Shown piece after piece: positions 22,719 through 34,233 of a stretch of DNA of 64,000 nucleotides. Both the position numbers and the translations under genes were made by a program. The notes under the pieces were generated by a model. It saw only the letters and a list, made by a program, of their open reading frames with translations. It had not been told where the DNA came from and did not search any database. The stretch is taken from contig NAJO01000009.1 of NCBI GenBank assembly GCA_002077065.1, forward strand, positions 372,001 to 436,000, read 5' to 3'. Position 1 is the first letter of the stretch. Every line of letters begins with the position of its first letter. Source of the DNA: Cryoendolithus antarcticus. Lineage: Eukaryota; Ascomycota; Dothideomycetes; Cladosporiales; Cladosporiaceae.

Positions 22719-24192
22719 TTAACAGCTAAACGGAGCACTGATCGCCCCACTCGCATACGCATCCACAATTGCCCTTATAGTCACATAAAGTCCAGCCACG
22801 CATATGAACGCGCCCACAGCGATCGTCAGCACGCAAAGCGTCGTCTGCGCCCATCTCCGTTTCCAGGCCCGCACCCCATCATTATCGTGATACTCGTCGT
22901 GCAGCCAGAAGAATCCCGCGATGCCATACGTGAACCACGCCGCGAATAATGACGCCGCGATGCCGATGAGGTAATTGAAGATCGGCACTCCCACCGCCAG
23001 CACGAATGCCGCGGCGTTCATGAGGAAGATGAGGAAGATCCAGGTGCCCCAGCCGAGGACGGTGTGGGAGTGTAGGTGACGGGATTTGCGGAAGATGCGG
23101 ACGAAGACTAGCTTACTTGCAGTGTGCGCGTACAGACTTCCTGCTAGGAGGAAGTTGGGTAAAGCGATGCCGTAGGCTGCTTTCTGCCATTTTGGCGGGA
23201 GGGAAGAGAAGGATGGGGATAGCACGGCGCTGCCAAGGTAGACGTAGGTTACGGCCGCGAACACGGCGTAGTAGGTTGTTGCGAAGGTCTGCAGGGTGAA
23301 GGCTGCTTTCATGGCGTCTTGGGGGCGGCGCATTTCGGAGACCATGACGAAGAACCTGCGCGAGTCATCAGCATAGTTGTTTCGATGCGGGAAATGGAGG
23401 AAATGAGTGGCTCACATGAAGTGTCCTGCGTATGCGAACACAGGATTCGTGATCGAGATGAAAGCCGAGAAGAAGGAGGTCGTGACCACGATGTCAACTT
23501 GACGGTCGGGCGTGGGCTCGATGCCGGCTGCGACCATGCCTACAATGCCAGCTACGATGATACTCGCCACACTCACCACACTCAGCCAGCTCAGCCCATC
23601 CAGCGTGCGCGGTAAACTCAGTAACAGCGTAGGAATCGCGAAGATACCAGTATACAGCATCAAACACAGCTTTCCATCACTGAGCGCCGAGAGTGCGATT
23701 TGGCCAGCTAGTAGCTGCCCGCCAGTAGCGAAGATAGCGAAAACCACGGTGCCGAAGGCTAGGACTTCGCGACCTATGGGACCGAAGAGGATTTTGCCGG
23801 CGTCGCCCATGGTGTGCACTTCCGGGTGGCGGAGCTTGAATTTCACCAGCAGCCATGAAGTGTACGTTGCGAAGACGCCGAGGAAGACGATTAAGATGAT
23901 ACCGGGGACTAGGCCGACGACTGCGAGGGACGAGGGGAGCGAGAGCATGCCATTGCTCACACTGTTCGGGGAGACGATGTTAGCGGTGCTTCAAATGGGC
24001 ATTTGGGGAGGGAAGTTCTTACATCTCAGCGATCATCAATACGGCTACGAGCTGCCAGCTCAGAGTCTTGTACTTGATATCGTTGCCTTCTTCGTGGCCG
24101 AAGACATCTCGATCATCATAGCCTGCTGGTCTGGCGGAGGATTGGACGGGTCGAGAGTCGTACTCGTCGTTGTCGTAGTTCTTGGACTCCAT
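22719..24192 (-). CDS. Amino acid transporter, AAAP family (Neurospora mtr-like)
   Basis: Three exons on the minus strand, 24192-24023, 23961-23416 and 23355-22719, give 450 aa. The introns are 61 and 60 nt. The junctions restore IAEIVSNGMLSLPSS and AYAGHFMFFVMVSEM. The protein has a hydrophilic N-terminus (MESKNYDNDEYDS) and about eleven hydrophobic segments. The second helix, NGMLSLPSSLAVVGLVPG, and the TNPVFAYAGH segment are hallmarks of the fungal Aa_trans group. Family knowledge: proton-coupled uptake of neutral aromatic and aliphatic amino acids at the plasma membrane. The start is fixed by the acidic N-terminal exon upstream of the first helix. Substrate specificity is not readable from sequence. 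A 1.16 kb upstream region separates it from UPF1. Confidence 0.9.
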
Positions 24193-25355
24193 GACTGTGG
24201 TGCCGTGTGGCAGTCAGGTTTGGCAGACCAATTTCGACCAAAGGCGAATAATGCGTCCAAGCGGTCACAGTCCGCTGGCCGACTACAATATATGCTTTGC
24301 GGCGATGGGGCCAAAATCACTCCTCCAACGATCTTTGTGCCTGCAGCAGTAGGTAGTCCAGCTTCCGCACCTCCACACAGTCCTTTACGTCCGAACGTCT
24401 AAGTGACGGAAGAGAAATCGAGTACCTACATGTAGTCGTCCTATCATCGCCCAGCCACCGGCACGACTCATGACCTGACGTCTACATCGTCTAGACGATA
24501 AGGCTGGCTCATCGAAGGAGGAGTTCACACGCGAGTACCGGGATGTCACACGTGGGAAAGTGTCATGCCGTCTCAATCAGGCAGGTCGCTATCGGCTTGG
24601 CGTCGTCCATGGAGGAGATCTGGAGGTTAGTAATGCCGAGTGAGAACAGACCGCATCGCCTAGAACTGCTGAACACGAGAGCCTCGGCCACGGGAGCGAA
24701 AGGGAGTTGAGTGATGAAATGGGAGTGGAATTATAGCGAGACGATTGTGATCACTACAGACGCAGAACGCAGCAAATTGCAGCTCTTCGCTCTCACCGAA
24801 GGACTGCCTGACTCTCTCCCTCGACCTCTACTCTTCCCCTGACTCGGACTGTGTAATGAGTGACTGAGCCCTTCCCTCTCTCTCGCGGACCTCTGAAAGC
24901 ACGTGAACGCAGCAATGTAAGCAATGTGAGCAATCTGGTCGACCTCTGAGCATCAAGTCGAGGTGTCGAGGTTCACCGTAGAGACAGCGTCAGGAAGGAG
25001 CTGTGTCGAGATGTGGCAAGCAGTTGACTAGGCAGTCGGAAGACCAGCCACGGCCGACGTTTCAGCGACTAGACTAGCGAGGATGACCTGTCTGTCGTGC
25101 CGCATCGCACTCTTGCCATCGCTGAGGAGTGTCTTGGGCGTAGAGTCGAAAGACCTGGGCTTCGTGGCTGTTGTATGACCAGGTTGACTCCAGCGATGGT
25201 ACTCGGTGTCCAGTCGAGGTAGTGTATGGCGTATGTCGACCTTGCGGTCAAAATCACACTTGGCAGTCGTCTCGGTAGCTCATGATAAGCAATGGAAAAA
25301 GCATCCGCACCTCCCATGAGGGAGCATGCATCACACTTGGAAACACCCCGGGCCA
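24193..25355. other. Intergenic, 1.16 kb upstream of the amino acid transporter
   Basis: This is a long 5' region for the transporter on the minus strand, and also the 3' flank of UPF1. Short ORFs only. GAC/CTGACTC-rich stretches are present around 24780-24900. I could not assign specific regulator sites. Confidence 0.45.
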
Positions 25356-28300
25356 TCACTCATACCCAGCCCCTGGTCCGCCCACCCCAACCTGGCTCGC
25401 GAACGCAGTGCTAACGCTCTGCACATCGTCATCGCGCTCCAGCGTGCTGCGGTTCACCCTTCCACTCCCGATAGGCGCCAGCGCATTCCCACCCGGCACC
25501 TGCCCCTCCACATACCTCCTCAGCTTGTCGCTCTGACTCAGACTAGCCTGCTTGTTCAAGTCATTGATGCTCAGACCCACGAGACTAACACCACCCTGCC
25601 CAGGCACTTTGACAGACCCATTAGTAGTCAGGTCCGTGATCTCCGTCCCAGCCTGCGATTCACTCGCAATACTCTCCGGTGCGCGAGGGACCGGATGGCC
25701 GTTCGTGCGAGGACCGTTGGGAAGCGTAGGCCACGAGCCCTGGAAATCGCGGAACTCGGGCGGGAAGTTGTGCGGTAGGGCTGCGCCGCCACCGAGCGCG
25801 GAGGAGTGCACTGAGGAGACGTCGTCGGGGATGTAGCCGATTACGCTTCCGTCGGGCGCAGTGCGGGGAGCGGAGCCGTTCAGACGGGTGTTGGTTGACG
25901 AAGCCATCTGGTTTGCGTGCTGGTAGGCCATTTGATAGCGCTGCGGGCCGCGGTAGGAGGTCTTCGGGCGGCTGAACTGGAGGAGAGAGACTTGCAGATT
26001 GTTGAGCGGGCCTTCCACGAGAGTATTGCGTTCCTTGAAGTGGAGGAGCAGGTAGTGCCAGAGCGGATGCTTGCTGAGGACCTTGGGGTTGCCAAGGATG
26101 ACGAGACCGTACTTCGCGCGCGTGAGGGCGACGTTGAGACGGCGTGGATCAGACAAGAAACCGATACCTTGGTGCTCGTTGCTGCGCACGCAGGAGAGAA
26201 CGATGAAGTCTTTCTCACGGCCTTGGAAGGCGTCCACAGACGCGACTTCGATCTCCTTATAGTTCTCCTTCCTGAATGTGCCAGTTTGCTGCATGCTCTG
26301 CACAACGAAGCTGCGCTGTCCTTCGTACGGCGTAATGACGCCGATATCCTCGGGCTTTACACCAGCCTTGAAGAAGCGAGTCACGATCTTCTCAACATTG
26401 GAAGCCTCGGTCCTGTTCAAGAAGCTGGTGCCAGAGGCAGAAATCTCCTCAGAACCCAGATTAGACCAGAACATCATCGGACTGTCAGCGACTGGCCAAG
26501 GGAAGTCAACATCCCTGCGAAGGCGCTGGTGCATGGTAATACCATTCTGCAGAGAGCCTTCGTAGAACATGTTGCTTGGGAACTCGGACAGACAAGGATG
26601 CATGCGGTATTGCACCTGCAAGCGGATGGGCGCACAGCCGAGAATGACTAGGCGCTCGAACAACGATTGGTTGAGGCCTGCCTTTGCAGCCTTCTTGTTC
26701 ATAATGACAGGTCCGAGCTGCTGGTGATCCCCGACCAGCACGATCTGCTTGCAGCCGAGCACAAGCGGGATCATGCACTCTGGCTCAGCAGACTGGGTAC
26801 TCTCATCGATAAGGACAGTCCTAAACTTGAGCTTAGCAAGACGAGGATCGCCAGCACCGACGCAAGTGCAGCAAATGACGTCCGCGCTCGTTAGAATCTC
26901 ACGCTCCGCAGCGCGAGTGAGCGTCTTGAACTTCTTCTCATCCTGGCTGCTCAACTCGCCGAGCTCGGTCTTCAGCTGCGACAGCTTGTTGAGCTCGGTA
27001 TTCGTGTCGTTCATGCGGACCTGCTCGTGTAACGACAGAAAGCCGACCTTGGACTCGACGTCCTCCCTTGACTTGGCAGTGACGCGCACAACCTTGAGCC
27101 CCGTAGTATGGATGCGCTCGGTAAGCTGATCGACTGCGACGTTCGAGGGTGCACACACCAAGACTTGTCCACCGTTGATCTTACTCAAGTGGTAGATGAT
27201 CGTGGCTGATGTGACGGTCTTTCCAGTACCTGGAGGGCCTTGGATCAAGCTCAGTGGCTTCTGTAGGACGCTCTTCACGGCATTGATCTGCGATCCGTTG
27301 AGCTCAGGGAGCCCGGGTACGCTGAACTTGCGCGGGATTTGCGTCTTCATGGGGGCTGCTGCAACTTCGTGGCCGAGAAGACGATGGAAGATGTAGCCGG
27401 ACACACTCATCTCGTCAAGCGCGAACGTCTTCATGGCGTGCTGCATGCGGTCGAATGAGGTAGCTTTCCAGACGTAGTCGGCAGTGAAGTTGTGAGTACA
27501 CTCTGTAGGAACGCTCTTGTGGTCGCCGCGCGCTCGGAGCTCGATCGTGACTTCGTCGCTCTGGTTGTTGGGAATCTTGATCACGTAGCCAACACCCTCC
27601 CAGTGCGGACGTAGCTCACCTTGATAGCGGATGCGCATCTCATCTCCTACAGCCAATTTGACGTCTCCGAGCTCCAGCTTCGGCAGGACAAACGATGCCA
27701 GATGCTTGTTGTTCAGCCCAAAGTCCCAGCGCACGATCAAATTGTCCTGCGATTGCGACTCTTTCAGCTTGCGATCGTAGTCCGCCTCAATTTTGACGAG
27801 CGGCCCAAACACATTCTGGTACTGATATGCATCATCATAGCGCAACAGCACAGGTGCAGGCTCATCATCAATCCCAGCATTCTTCTCCAGATCCTGAATC
27901 GTAGCAGCACTGTTGTCCTTCCACATCTCTTCCAGCTTCACAATGATTTGCGGTGGCAGATGTCTCGCACGCATCTGCTCTTGATCCGTCGGTGCTCCCA
28001 CCAGCCAAGGCAGGAACGAGCGATCCTCGATCAGCGGCTGCCAGCGCGAGGTGTCCCAGTTCATGTCCTTTCCACTTGGCATAGCGGCGCATGGCGAGCG
28101 ACAGAGTAGCACGACAACAGTATCGCTCTTTGCCGGGATGAAGCCAAGGAGGAAGACATTCTTGGTGCCGCAGTTGTAGCACTCGAGGGTAGTCTCCCCG
28201 AGCTGCGAGGTGGGATGAAGCTGCACTTCCTTGTGCCTGGCGCGCACCAAGTGATTGATGATGTGACTGGAGCTCGTGTTGCCGCGAGCAGAGCAGAACC

Positions 28301-28652
28301 ACTTGTTGCAGGCCAAGCACTTGACGACACTGCTGGGGTTGTGGATGCCACAGTAAGCGCAGGCATGTGGCGGCAGCTCGACTTCACCTTCCGGCTGCTG
28401 TCCAGCGGTCCCATTCACGCCGTTGACTGCGTGGCTAGCCAAGCTCTCCAGATCATCGTCATCGTAGACATCGGTCTCGTCGTCGTCGCCGACCCGCCGG
28501 CGCCTCGGTCCGCCGTTGAGATTGCCGCGGCCGTACTCGCCGTCTAGGGCGCTCTCGCCGGCGTCTAGTGTGGAGAGGTCGTCGCCATCGTTGATAGCGG
28601 AAGTGGAGTCGCTGACGAGGTGATTGCCGGCCTGTGCGAAGGCTGAGGCCAT
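25356..28652 (-). CDS. UPF1: ATP-dependent RNA helicase Upf1/Nam7
   Basis: A single exon of 1098 aa. Family knowledge: the central helicase of nonsense-mediated mRNA decay, cytoplasmic. An acidic N-terminal region (1-95) precedes the Cys/His-rich zinc domain (about 95-245, [18 protein letters not shown] and [10 protein letters not shown]), which binds Upf2. The SF1 helicase core follows: Walker A GPPGTGKT near residue 471, the Walker B segment [48 protein letters not shown] and [14 protein letters not shown]. The C-terminal 200 residues are Ser/Gly/Asn-rich and contain SQ pairs, as in other fungal Upf1 tails. The length is near the family norm (yeast 971). It is divergent from IMP4 with a 290-bp spacer. 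Confidence 0.97.
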   Translation of the reverse strand: MASAFAQAGNHLVSDSTSAINDGDDLSTLDAGESALDGEYGRGNLNGGPRRRRVGDDDETDVYDDDDLESLASHAVNGVNGTAGQQPEGEVELPPHACAYCGIHNPSSVVKCLACNKWFCSARGNTSSSHIINHLVRARHKEVQLHPTSQLGETTLECYNCGTKNVFLLGFIPAKSDTVVVLLCRSPCAAMPSGKDMNWDTSRWQPLIEDRSFLPWLVGAPTDQEQMRARHLPPQIIVKLEEMWKDNSAATIQDLEKNAGIDDEPAPVLLRYDDAYQYQNVFGPLVKIEADYDRKLKESQSQDNLIVRWDFGLNNKHLASFVLPKLELGDVKLAVGDEMRIRYQGELRPHWEGVGYVIKIPNNQSDEVTIELRARGDHKSVPTECTHNFTADYVWKATSFDRMQHAMKTFALDEMSVSGYIFHRLLGHEVAAAPMKTQIPRKFSVPGLPELNGSQINAVKSVLQKPLSLIQGPPGTGKTVTSATIIYHLSKINGGQVLVCAPSNVAVDQLTERIHTTGLKVVRVTAKSREDVESKVGFLSLHEQVRMNDTNTELNKLSQLKTELGELSSQDEKKFKTLTRAAEREILTSADVICCTCVGAGDPRLAKLKFRTVLIDESTQSAEPECMIPLVLGCKQIVLVGDHQQLGPVIMNKKAAKAGLNQSLFERLVILGCAPIRLQVQYRMHPCLSEFPSNMFYEGSLQNGITMHQRLRRDVDFPWPVADSPMMFWSNLGSEEISASGTSFLNRTEASNVEKIVTRFFKAGVKPEDIGVITPYEGQRSFVVQSMQQTGTFRKENYKEIEVASVDAFQGREKDFIVLSCVRSNEHQGIGFLSDPRRLNVALTRAKYGLVILGNPKVLSKHPLWHYLLLHFKERNTLVEGPLNNLQVSLLQFSRPKTSYRGPQRYQMAYQHANQMASSTNTRLNGSAPRTAPDGSVIGYIPDDVSSVHSSALGGGAALPHNFPPEFRDFQGSWPTLPNGPRTNGHPVPRAPESIASESQAGTEITDLTTNGSVKVPGQGGVSLVGLSINDLNKQASLSQSDKLRRYVEGQVPGGNALAPIGSGRVNRSTLERDDDVQSVSTAFASQVGVGGPGAGYE

Positions 28653-28942
28653 CCCGTGGGGGTGGTGCTCTCGGAGTGAGGGGGTGGGTAGGACTTCCGC
28701 GTGTAGCGGATGAGAGGAAGCGGTACCTCAAGACCGCTGTATGCGCACGTTGGGAGCGTCGTGCAGAAGGGACAGGTAGGGGAGGGAGGTGAGGTGAAGC
28801 AGTGCCAGTGGTGCTGGGTGTTGCTGTTCCAGTTCGTTCAAACAGAGCCGTGTCTTGGCACCGCGGAAGCGTCCCGCCAGCTTAAGATAATTTACATGTG
28901 AGGCTCCATCTCACTGAAGTACATTCACATTACACAGTCAAG

Positions 28943-29830
28943 ATGATCCGACGACAAGCCCGCCAACGGCGCGACTACCTCTACCGCCGAGCATTGACTC
29001 TGCGCGATGCCGAGATTGCAGAGAAGAGAGCAAAGCTCAAGCAGTCACTTGCGACAGGAAAGCCACTGGACTCCAACATCGCCAACGACAAGCAGCTAAA
29101 GCAGGACTACAAGTACGACGAGTCGCGCGCAGATCGTACCACACAGGATGAGCTTGATCTGGACGATGAGTACAGCTTTCTCTCTGGCGTCGTCGACCCT
29201 CGAGTACTGGTCACCACCTCCCGCGATCCCAGCAGTCGCCTTTCCAGCTTCGCCAAGGAGATACGCCTCCTGCTCCCCACTGCCATTCGTCTGAATCGCG
29301 GCAACCTGATCTTGCCAAACCTCGTTGGCAGCGCAAAGTCCTCTGGCCTCAGCGACCTGATTCTCCTACACGAACACCGCGGCACACCCACCGCTCTTAC
29401 AGTTTCCCACTTCCCACACGGACCCACTGCTTCCTTCAGCCTTCACAATGTCGTCCTCCGCCACGACATCCCCAACGCGTCCCGCGGCACAGTCTCGGAA
29501 TCCTACCCCCACCTCATCTTCGAAGGGTTCACCACCTCGCTAGGCAAGCGCGTTGTCAAGATTCTGCAGCACTTGTTTCCCCCGCGCGAGACGAGCGCGA
29601 AACTTGGCAGCCGCATTGTGACTTTCAAGAACATTGAGGACAGTGTGGAGGTGCGACATCATGTGTTCGTCAAGACGGGGTATCAAAGTGTTGAGTTGGC
29701 TGAGGTTGGGCCAAGGATGACTATGAGGTTGTTCGAGATCCGGCAAGGGACTGCGGACGACAAGGATGGGGACGTGGAGTGGCATATGAATCAGTATACG
29801 AGGACGAGTAAGAAGAAGGACTATCTCTGA
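28943..29830 (+). CDS. IMP4: U3 snoRNP protein Imp4 (Brix domain)
   Basis: A single exon. The start is placed at 28943 ([18 protein letters not shown]), which is the conserved Imp4 beginning. An in-frame ATG at 28898 would add 15 unrelated residues. This gives 295 aa, matching yeast Imp4 (290). Family knowledge: it acts in the SSU processome with Mpp10 and U3 snoRNA in 18S rRNA maturation in the nucleolus. Basic N-terminal helices precede the Brix domain, with [39 protein letters not shown] and [15 protein letters not shown] visible. The C-terminal segment [20 protein letters not shown], with [10 protein letters not shown], is typical. Confidence 0.96.
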   Translation: MIRRQARQRRDYLYRRALTLRDAEIAEKRAKLKQSLATGKPLDSNIANDKQLKQDYKYDESRADRTTQDELDLDDEYSFLSGVVDPRVLVTTSRDPSSRLSSFAKEIRLLLPTAIRLNRGNLILPNLVGSAKSSGLSDLILLHEHRGTPTALTVSHFPHGPTASFSLHNVVLRHDIPNASRGTVSESYPHLIFEGFTTSLGKRVVKILQHLFPPRETSAKLGSRIVTFKNIEDSVEVRHHVFVKTGYQSVELAEVGPRMTMRLFEIRQGTADDKDGDVEWHMNQYTRTSKKKDYL

Positions 29831-30310
29831 GGGATGTTGCGAGTGCTGCGGCAAGACATGACAGCGGGCTAGATGCTGTGCGCTGGTCAGACTGGGCACG
29901 AGTCTCGTGGGCGAGACCAAGTCGTACTACCACAAGGCACCATAGGGCTAGTCCATGAGAGGTACAGGGACACAACGGACGGGTTGATTTGTCGGTGCTG
30001 AGGCAATGCCGACTCGGAACCTGCTGTCATCGAAGCACATCTGCTACAATACGGTATCACTAGGTGTGTAGGCACCTAGGAGGCTTCGAGCCTAGAGCAT
30101 GTGAGACGGCCGAGCTGGGGAGGAAACCAGAAAATCCATCACCTTGATGGCAGCATGACTCGCGATGGATGACGTAATGAGGGGCGACGCCCAGCTGCGT
30201 CTGTGGAAAGTCCGGAAGAGAAAGCGAAGAATGAAGCTATTCGAGGATGTCCGCGGCGACACAATGCACATTTCAAGTATAGCACAAGGTCGAGTCCAAT
30301 CTCTCAACTA
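29831..30310. other. Intergenic, 480 bp
   Basis: This holds the IMP4 3' flank and the upstream region of the Rossmann-fold gene. It contains a CRE/AP1-like ATGACGTAAT at about 30170. No RNA gene or extra coding region was seen. Confidence 0.45.
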
Positions 30311-31195
30311 ATGTCTCTCCCGCATCATCTCAAGATGCAGCAGCTCGACATTCTCATTCTCGGCGCAGGCTGGACATCCACCTTCCTGATACCTCTTCTC
30401 AAGGTCAAGAACTTCAACTTCGCCGCAACTACCAAAGATGGACGCGAGGTCGAGTCTCACAAGACGATCAAATGGTCCTTCGACCCGGACAGCAAGGGGG
30501 ACTCAGACCTCAGTCACCTCCCCCTAGCTCAACATGTCCTCATCACATTTCCCTTGACCTCTGCAGCGCAAACCGACTTCCTCGTCTCAAAGTACATCTC
30601 AACCCACACCCCTCACGCCGCAGAAACCCGCTTCATCCAGCTCGGCAGCACAGGCATCTGGCAGATACCGCAGAAGCAGCAATGGGTCTCCCGACACTCG
30701 CCTTACAACACCACGAACTCTCGCGCCATAGCCGAGGACGCATTGTTGAAGCACAATGGCTGTGTGCTTAATCTAGCAGGGCTTTGGGGTGGCGAGCGAG
30801 AGCCACGAACATGGGTTGATCGCGTTGCTACTACTAAGGAGGCTGTTCGCAGCAAGAAGAGCCTTCACATGATCCACGGACTTGATGTGTCGCGCGCTAT
30901 CGTGGCGGTGATGGGGAATTGGTATTCTGCGAAAGGAGAGCGGTGGATGTTGACGGATGGGTTTGTGTATGATTGGTGGGCGCTGTTTGCTGGGTGGGCG
31001 GATGGGAATGTCGGCAAGGACGATGACGAGGCTGTGGAAAGGGAGCCCAGCAAGCAGGCGAAGTGGGTGTATGAGTGTATGTTGGAGGAGAAGGTGTGGG
31101 CGCTGCCGAGAAGTATGGGAACGCTGGAAAGGTGTTACTTCGGGAGAGAGTTCTGGGATACTTTCCAGCTTGCGCCGGTGAAGGCGAGGATATGA
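30311..31195 (+). CDS. NAD(P)-binding Rossmann-fold protein (YeeZ-like)
   Basis: A single exon of 294 aa from the ATG at 30311. A second ATG at 30335 sits directly before the nucleotide-binding strand and is equally possible. The sequence QQLDILILGAGWTSTFLIPL is a beta-alpha-beta dinucleotide-binding fold with GxGxxS/T spacing. The following segments TTKDGREVES, LGSTGIWQIP and LNLAGLWGGEREPRTWVDRV resemble the extended short-chain/epimerase-like YeeZ group. The catalytic YxxxK expected in classical short-chain dehydrogenases is not evident. The C-terminal segment YFGREFWDTFQLAP is unassigned. The substrate is unknown. Confidence 0.75.
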   Translation: MSLPHHLKMQQLDILILGAGWTSTFLIPLLKVKNFNFAATTKDGREVESHKTIKWSFDPDSKGDSDLSHLPLAQHVLITFPLTSAAQTDFLVSKYISTHTPHAAETRFIQLGSTGIWQIPQKQQWVSRHSPYNTTNSRAIAEDALLKHNGCVLNLAGLWGGEREPRTWVDRVATTKEAVRSKKSLHMIHGLDVSRAIVAVMGNWYSAKGERWMLTDGFVYDWWALFAGWADGNVGKDDDEAVEREPSKQAKWVYECMLEEKVWALPRSMGTLERCYFGREFWDTFQLAPVKARI

Positions 31196-31515
31196 GCAAA
31201 CTCCGGAAGGGAAGAAGTCGTAGCATACCACGTAGGTGTGTATGTGCGGTATTGGCGAAACAGGCAAACCATGTATAAATATCATCGGATCATCTCTCGC
31301 GGAGCTACGTGTGACTTCCCCACCGCACGCATATGCGTTGACATCTCAATAACCATCTCATGCATGTGCTTCCACACCACATCTGACTGCCCTCACACTC
31401 CACAGAGGCATACTCACATCAACTGTCCCTTTCGACCTTCCGTAATCCAGCAACGCGACTACCTTACCCCACCTCCACCGCTCCTCCACCGCCCTTCCCA
31501 CTTCCATCCCCCATC
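31196..31515. other. Intergenic, 320 bp
   Basis: This is the FYV10 upstream region. A pyrimidine-rich tract (about 31460-31510) directly precedes the FYV10 start, as often seen in fungal promoters and 5' UTRs. A TATA-like TATAAATA lies near 31273. Confidence 0.45.
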
Positions 31516-32819
31516 ATGGCCGACCACTCCACGCCCTCGAAACTCGACCCCGACGCCCACCTCCTCCTCGAGCAATCCCTCCTCCGCCTTCCACACGCCC
31601 TCCTACAAAAAAACCTCAAATCCGCCCAACGCGCCATAGAAGCCTCAAACAAAGCCCTCGCCGCTGCCATCCCCGCGCCAAACTCCCCAGACCCGCTCGC
31701 AGCGCTAGATGCCACGATAGCAAAGGCTCAAACCCTTAAGCGAAAGTTGGAGGCGTTACATGCGGAAGAGCGGGCTCTACATGCACAGCAGAAAGCGAGA
31801 ATCGAGCATCTCGAGGAGTTGCATGGCGTGGTGGGGGTGGGTGATGTGGGGTATGAGCGGTGGGCGCATGTGAGGCTTGATCGGCTGCTGGTGGACTATC
31901 TGCTCCGGCAGGGGTTTACGGGGAGTGCGAAGGCGTTGGCTGAGGAGAAGGGGCTTGGTGGGCTGGTGGATCTGGGGGTGTTTGAGGAGTGTGGGCGGAT
32001 TGAGGAGGGGTTACGACGGGGTGAGTTGGCGGGTGCACTGAGTTGGTGTGGGGAGAATCGGGGGGCGTTGAGGAAAGGAGGGGTGAGTTTGATGGGGTTG
32101 TATTGCGCGAAGGGAGGGATGTGCTGACGAGGTGGCAGAGCGAGCTGGAGCTGGAGTTGAGACTACAGCAGTTCATTGAGTTGGCTAGGACGGGTGATAC
32201 GGCGAAGCTGATGGAAGCTGTTGTGCACGCACGCAAGCACTTCTCTGGCGACCAGGTGGCGAAGTTTGGGCTACAGGCAGGAGGACTCATCGCCTACGGG
32301 CCAGACACCTTCGTGGAGCCTTACCACGTACCATCTCCCAGGCCCCCAGCCTTCTACAAAACCAAAGCTAACGCAAGACAACAGTCCCTCTACTCCCCCA
32401 CCAGCTACCCGCACCTTGCCTCCCTCTTTACCCAAACCCACCACGCCCTCTTCTCCCTCCCGCCAACCCCTCTCCTCCACACAGCCCTCAGCGCAGGCCT
32501 CTCAGCGCTCAAAACACCCGCCTGTCATAGCGCCCATGCCCTTGCAACCTCTGCGAATACCGGCGCGCCAGTCTGCCCAATTTGCAGCACCGAGCTCAAC
32601 GAGCTCGCCAGAAGCGTACCTTACGCGCACCACACGAAAAGTCATGTCGAGGAGGATCCTGTGGTGTTGCCGAATGGGCGGGTGTTTGGAAGGGAGAGGC
32701 TGAGAGTGCTGAATGAGAAGTTAGGGACTAAGCGGGGGTGGGTGAGAGATCCCACAGTCCTTGACAAGGGGGCTGTAGAATGGGAGGAGGGGAGCTTGAG
32801 GAAGGTGTTCATTTCGTGA
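31516..32819 (+). CDS. FYV10: GID/CTLH E3 ligase subunit Fyv10/Gid9 (MAEA)
   Basis: Two exons, 31516-32082 and 32139-32819, give 415 aa. They are separated by a 56-nt intron (GTGAGT...GGCAG, phase 0). Family knowledge: with Rmd5 it forms the RING-like heart of the GID ubiquitin ligase that degrades gluconeogenic enzymes. A coiled coil (about 35-105) is followed by LisH (RLDRLLVDYLLRQGFTGSAK), CTLH and CRA regions (LELELRLQQFIELARTGDTA) and the degenerate RING, CPICSTELNELARSVPYAHH, followed by VVLPNGRVFG. That last motif is diagnostic of the MAEA/Fyv10 branch rather than Rmd5. The CTLH part is split by the intron. Confidence 0.93.
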
Positions 32820-32983
32820 GTCAACCTAATTGTGATCAATAACGTGAGTGAGTGGAGATCGGATCACACTTTGACGACCAAAGCGTCCAACGCGACATCT
32901 TTCTTCATCCCACCGACGACCGCTGCGTTGATCATCCTACTGCTCTGGACTGGTTGGCCAAAGAGAAGCCGCACGTAAGACCA

Positions 32984-33790
32984 CTACACTGCGAAAGCGA
33001 GCAGCGGGACGGCGTCCCAGCCTCGAGCATCGTCTACGATATCATCGTACAGCAGCTGCGCAGCGTCGAACACTACCGTTTGCTCGCCTCTGGCTACGTG
33101 AATGTGTCCGAAAATCATGAGTCTAGGCTTCACTCGGGCGACCTCCCGACGAAGGAAGGCACAGCCAGCTGAGGGTCTGATATTGTTGAATCCCGCCGGC
33201 GGACCATGCATTATGAGAATGCCAGTCGATGAGGGCACGCGGTTGCTCCAGACATCGTTTCCTTGCGGGTACTGGAAGGCCGAGGTGCCACATCGCGGCG
33301 TCCACGGCGAGCCATACATGTTGAGAACCCGCTTGCCATTTGCGAATGAGAGCGTTTCGCTTTCATCTCGAAGGTAGGTCACGGAACCGAAGTCCAGATC
33401 ATCTCTCTGGCGGCCCTCTGGATCTCGATGCTCGGGGTGTTTGGCCAGGAACGCCTCATCGAAAAGGAGGTCGTGATTCCCAGCGATCACGATCTTGTGC
33501 TCATGGGGCTGCGACGAGAGCCAGGAGAGCTGTGCCTGGATCTCGTCGAAGGTCCCCCATTCGGTCAGATCTCCTGCGTGGACGAGGAGGTCACCTGGCG
33601 GGAGCGGGGGCTGCAGGTTGTGCGTGTCAGAGATGCAGACGACTGTGACGGGCGAGAGGTCCTGAGATGCCTTTGGCGTATCAGCGCCCCACAAATCGTT
33701 GGAACGAAAGCTCAATAGCCACTTCGCTGTCTTTCGCAGCCGATATCGAGGCAGCTGGACGTGGTGCAACGCAGCTAGTTTCGCGGTCAT
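32984..33790 (-). CDS. Calcineurin-like metallophosphoesterase (MPPED-like)
   Basis: A single exon of 268 aa. All metal-site motifs are visible in order: CISDTHN, LLVHAGDLTEWG, KIVIAGNHDLLF, ILIMHGPPAG and MIFGHIHVARG. This fits the UPF0046/MPPED1-2 branch of metallophosphoesterases. Family knowledge: metal-dependent phosphodiesterases, with physiological substrates unclear in fungi. The N-terminal 45 residues are basic and variable. The reading frame stops soon after the last motif (LLAFAV), which is shorter than some homologues, but no continuing exon in frame was found. It is convergent with FYV10 and divergent from the SLAAES-motif gene. Confidence 0.9.
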   Translation of the reverse strand: MTAKLAALHHVQLPRYRLRKTAKWLLSFRSNDLWGADTPKASQDLSPVTVVCISDTHNLQPPLPPGDLLVHAGDLTEWGTFDEIQAQLSWLSSQPHEHKIVIAGNHDLLFDEAFLAKHPEHRDPEGRQRDDLDFGSVTYLRDESETLSFANGKRVLNMYGSPWTPRCGTSAFQYPQGNDVWSNRVPSSTGILIMHGPPAGFNNIRPSAGCAFLRREVARVKPRLMIFGHIHVARGEQTVVFDAAQLLYDDIVDDARGWDAVPLLAFAV

Positions 33791-34233
33791 TATCGGAGGC
33801 GTAGCTTGAGCCTATCGAGTGGCTTGAACGCCGGCTCAGCGACAGCCATAGCCTTAGACAACCACTCCTTTAGTGAAGGGCGTAGATGCTGTTCATGGTG
33901 TACCCTTGAGACGCCCGTGGATGGTTCTGAGCAGTTCGCAAGCAGCGAGGGGTCGTCGCTCGGCGAAACACTTTCACCGCAGGCCGGAGGGGCTCTCACT
34001 TCACCCCCACCAAGGCCAGGATTGCATCACCTCCTCATAGTGCGTTGTCGTCACGTCAGAACATAGCACCATGTGACGAGTACACGCGACCACACATGCA
34101 CATATGACAGCACCTGCGGTAAGTGAGCGATTGTAGGTATCTCACGCTTGCTCCCAACCAGAACTCACAATTGCCCACACACACTTCCTCCTACCAGAAA
34201 GACTTCAATCACTTCACTAGATAGACACTCAAA
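33791..34233. other. Divergent intergenic region, 443 bp
   Basis: This is a shared promoter interval between the metallophosphoesterase and the SLAAES-motif gene. No ORF of note. Short C/A-rich stretches precede the rightward gene. Confidence 0.45.

Noticed and set aside
23512..24402. 296-codon plus-strand ORF
   Set aside because: Antisense shadow of the three-exon amino acid transporter, whose membrane segments and splice junctions are clear.
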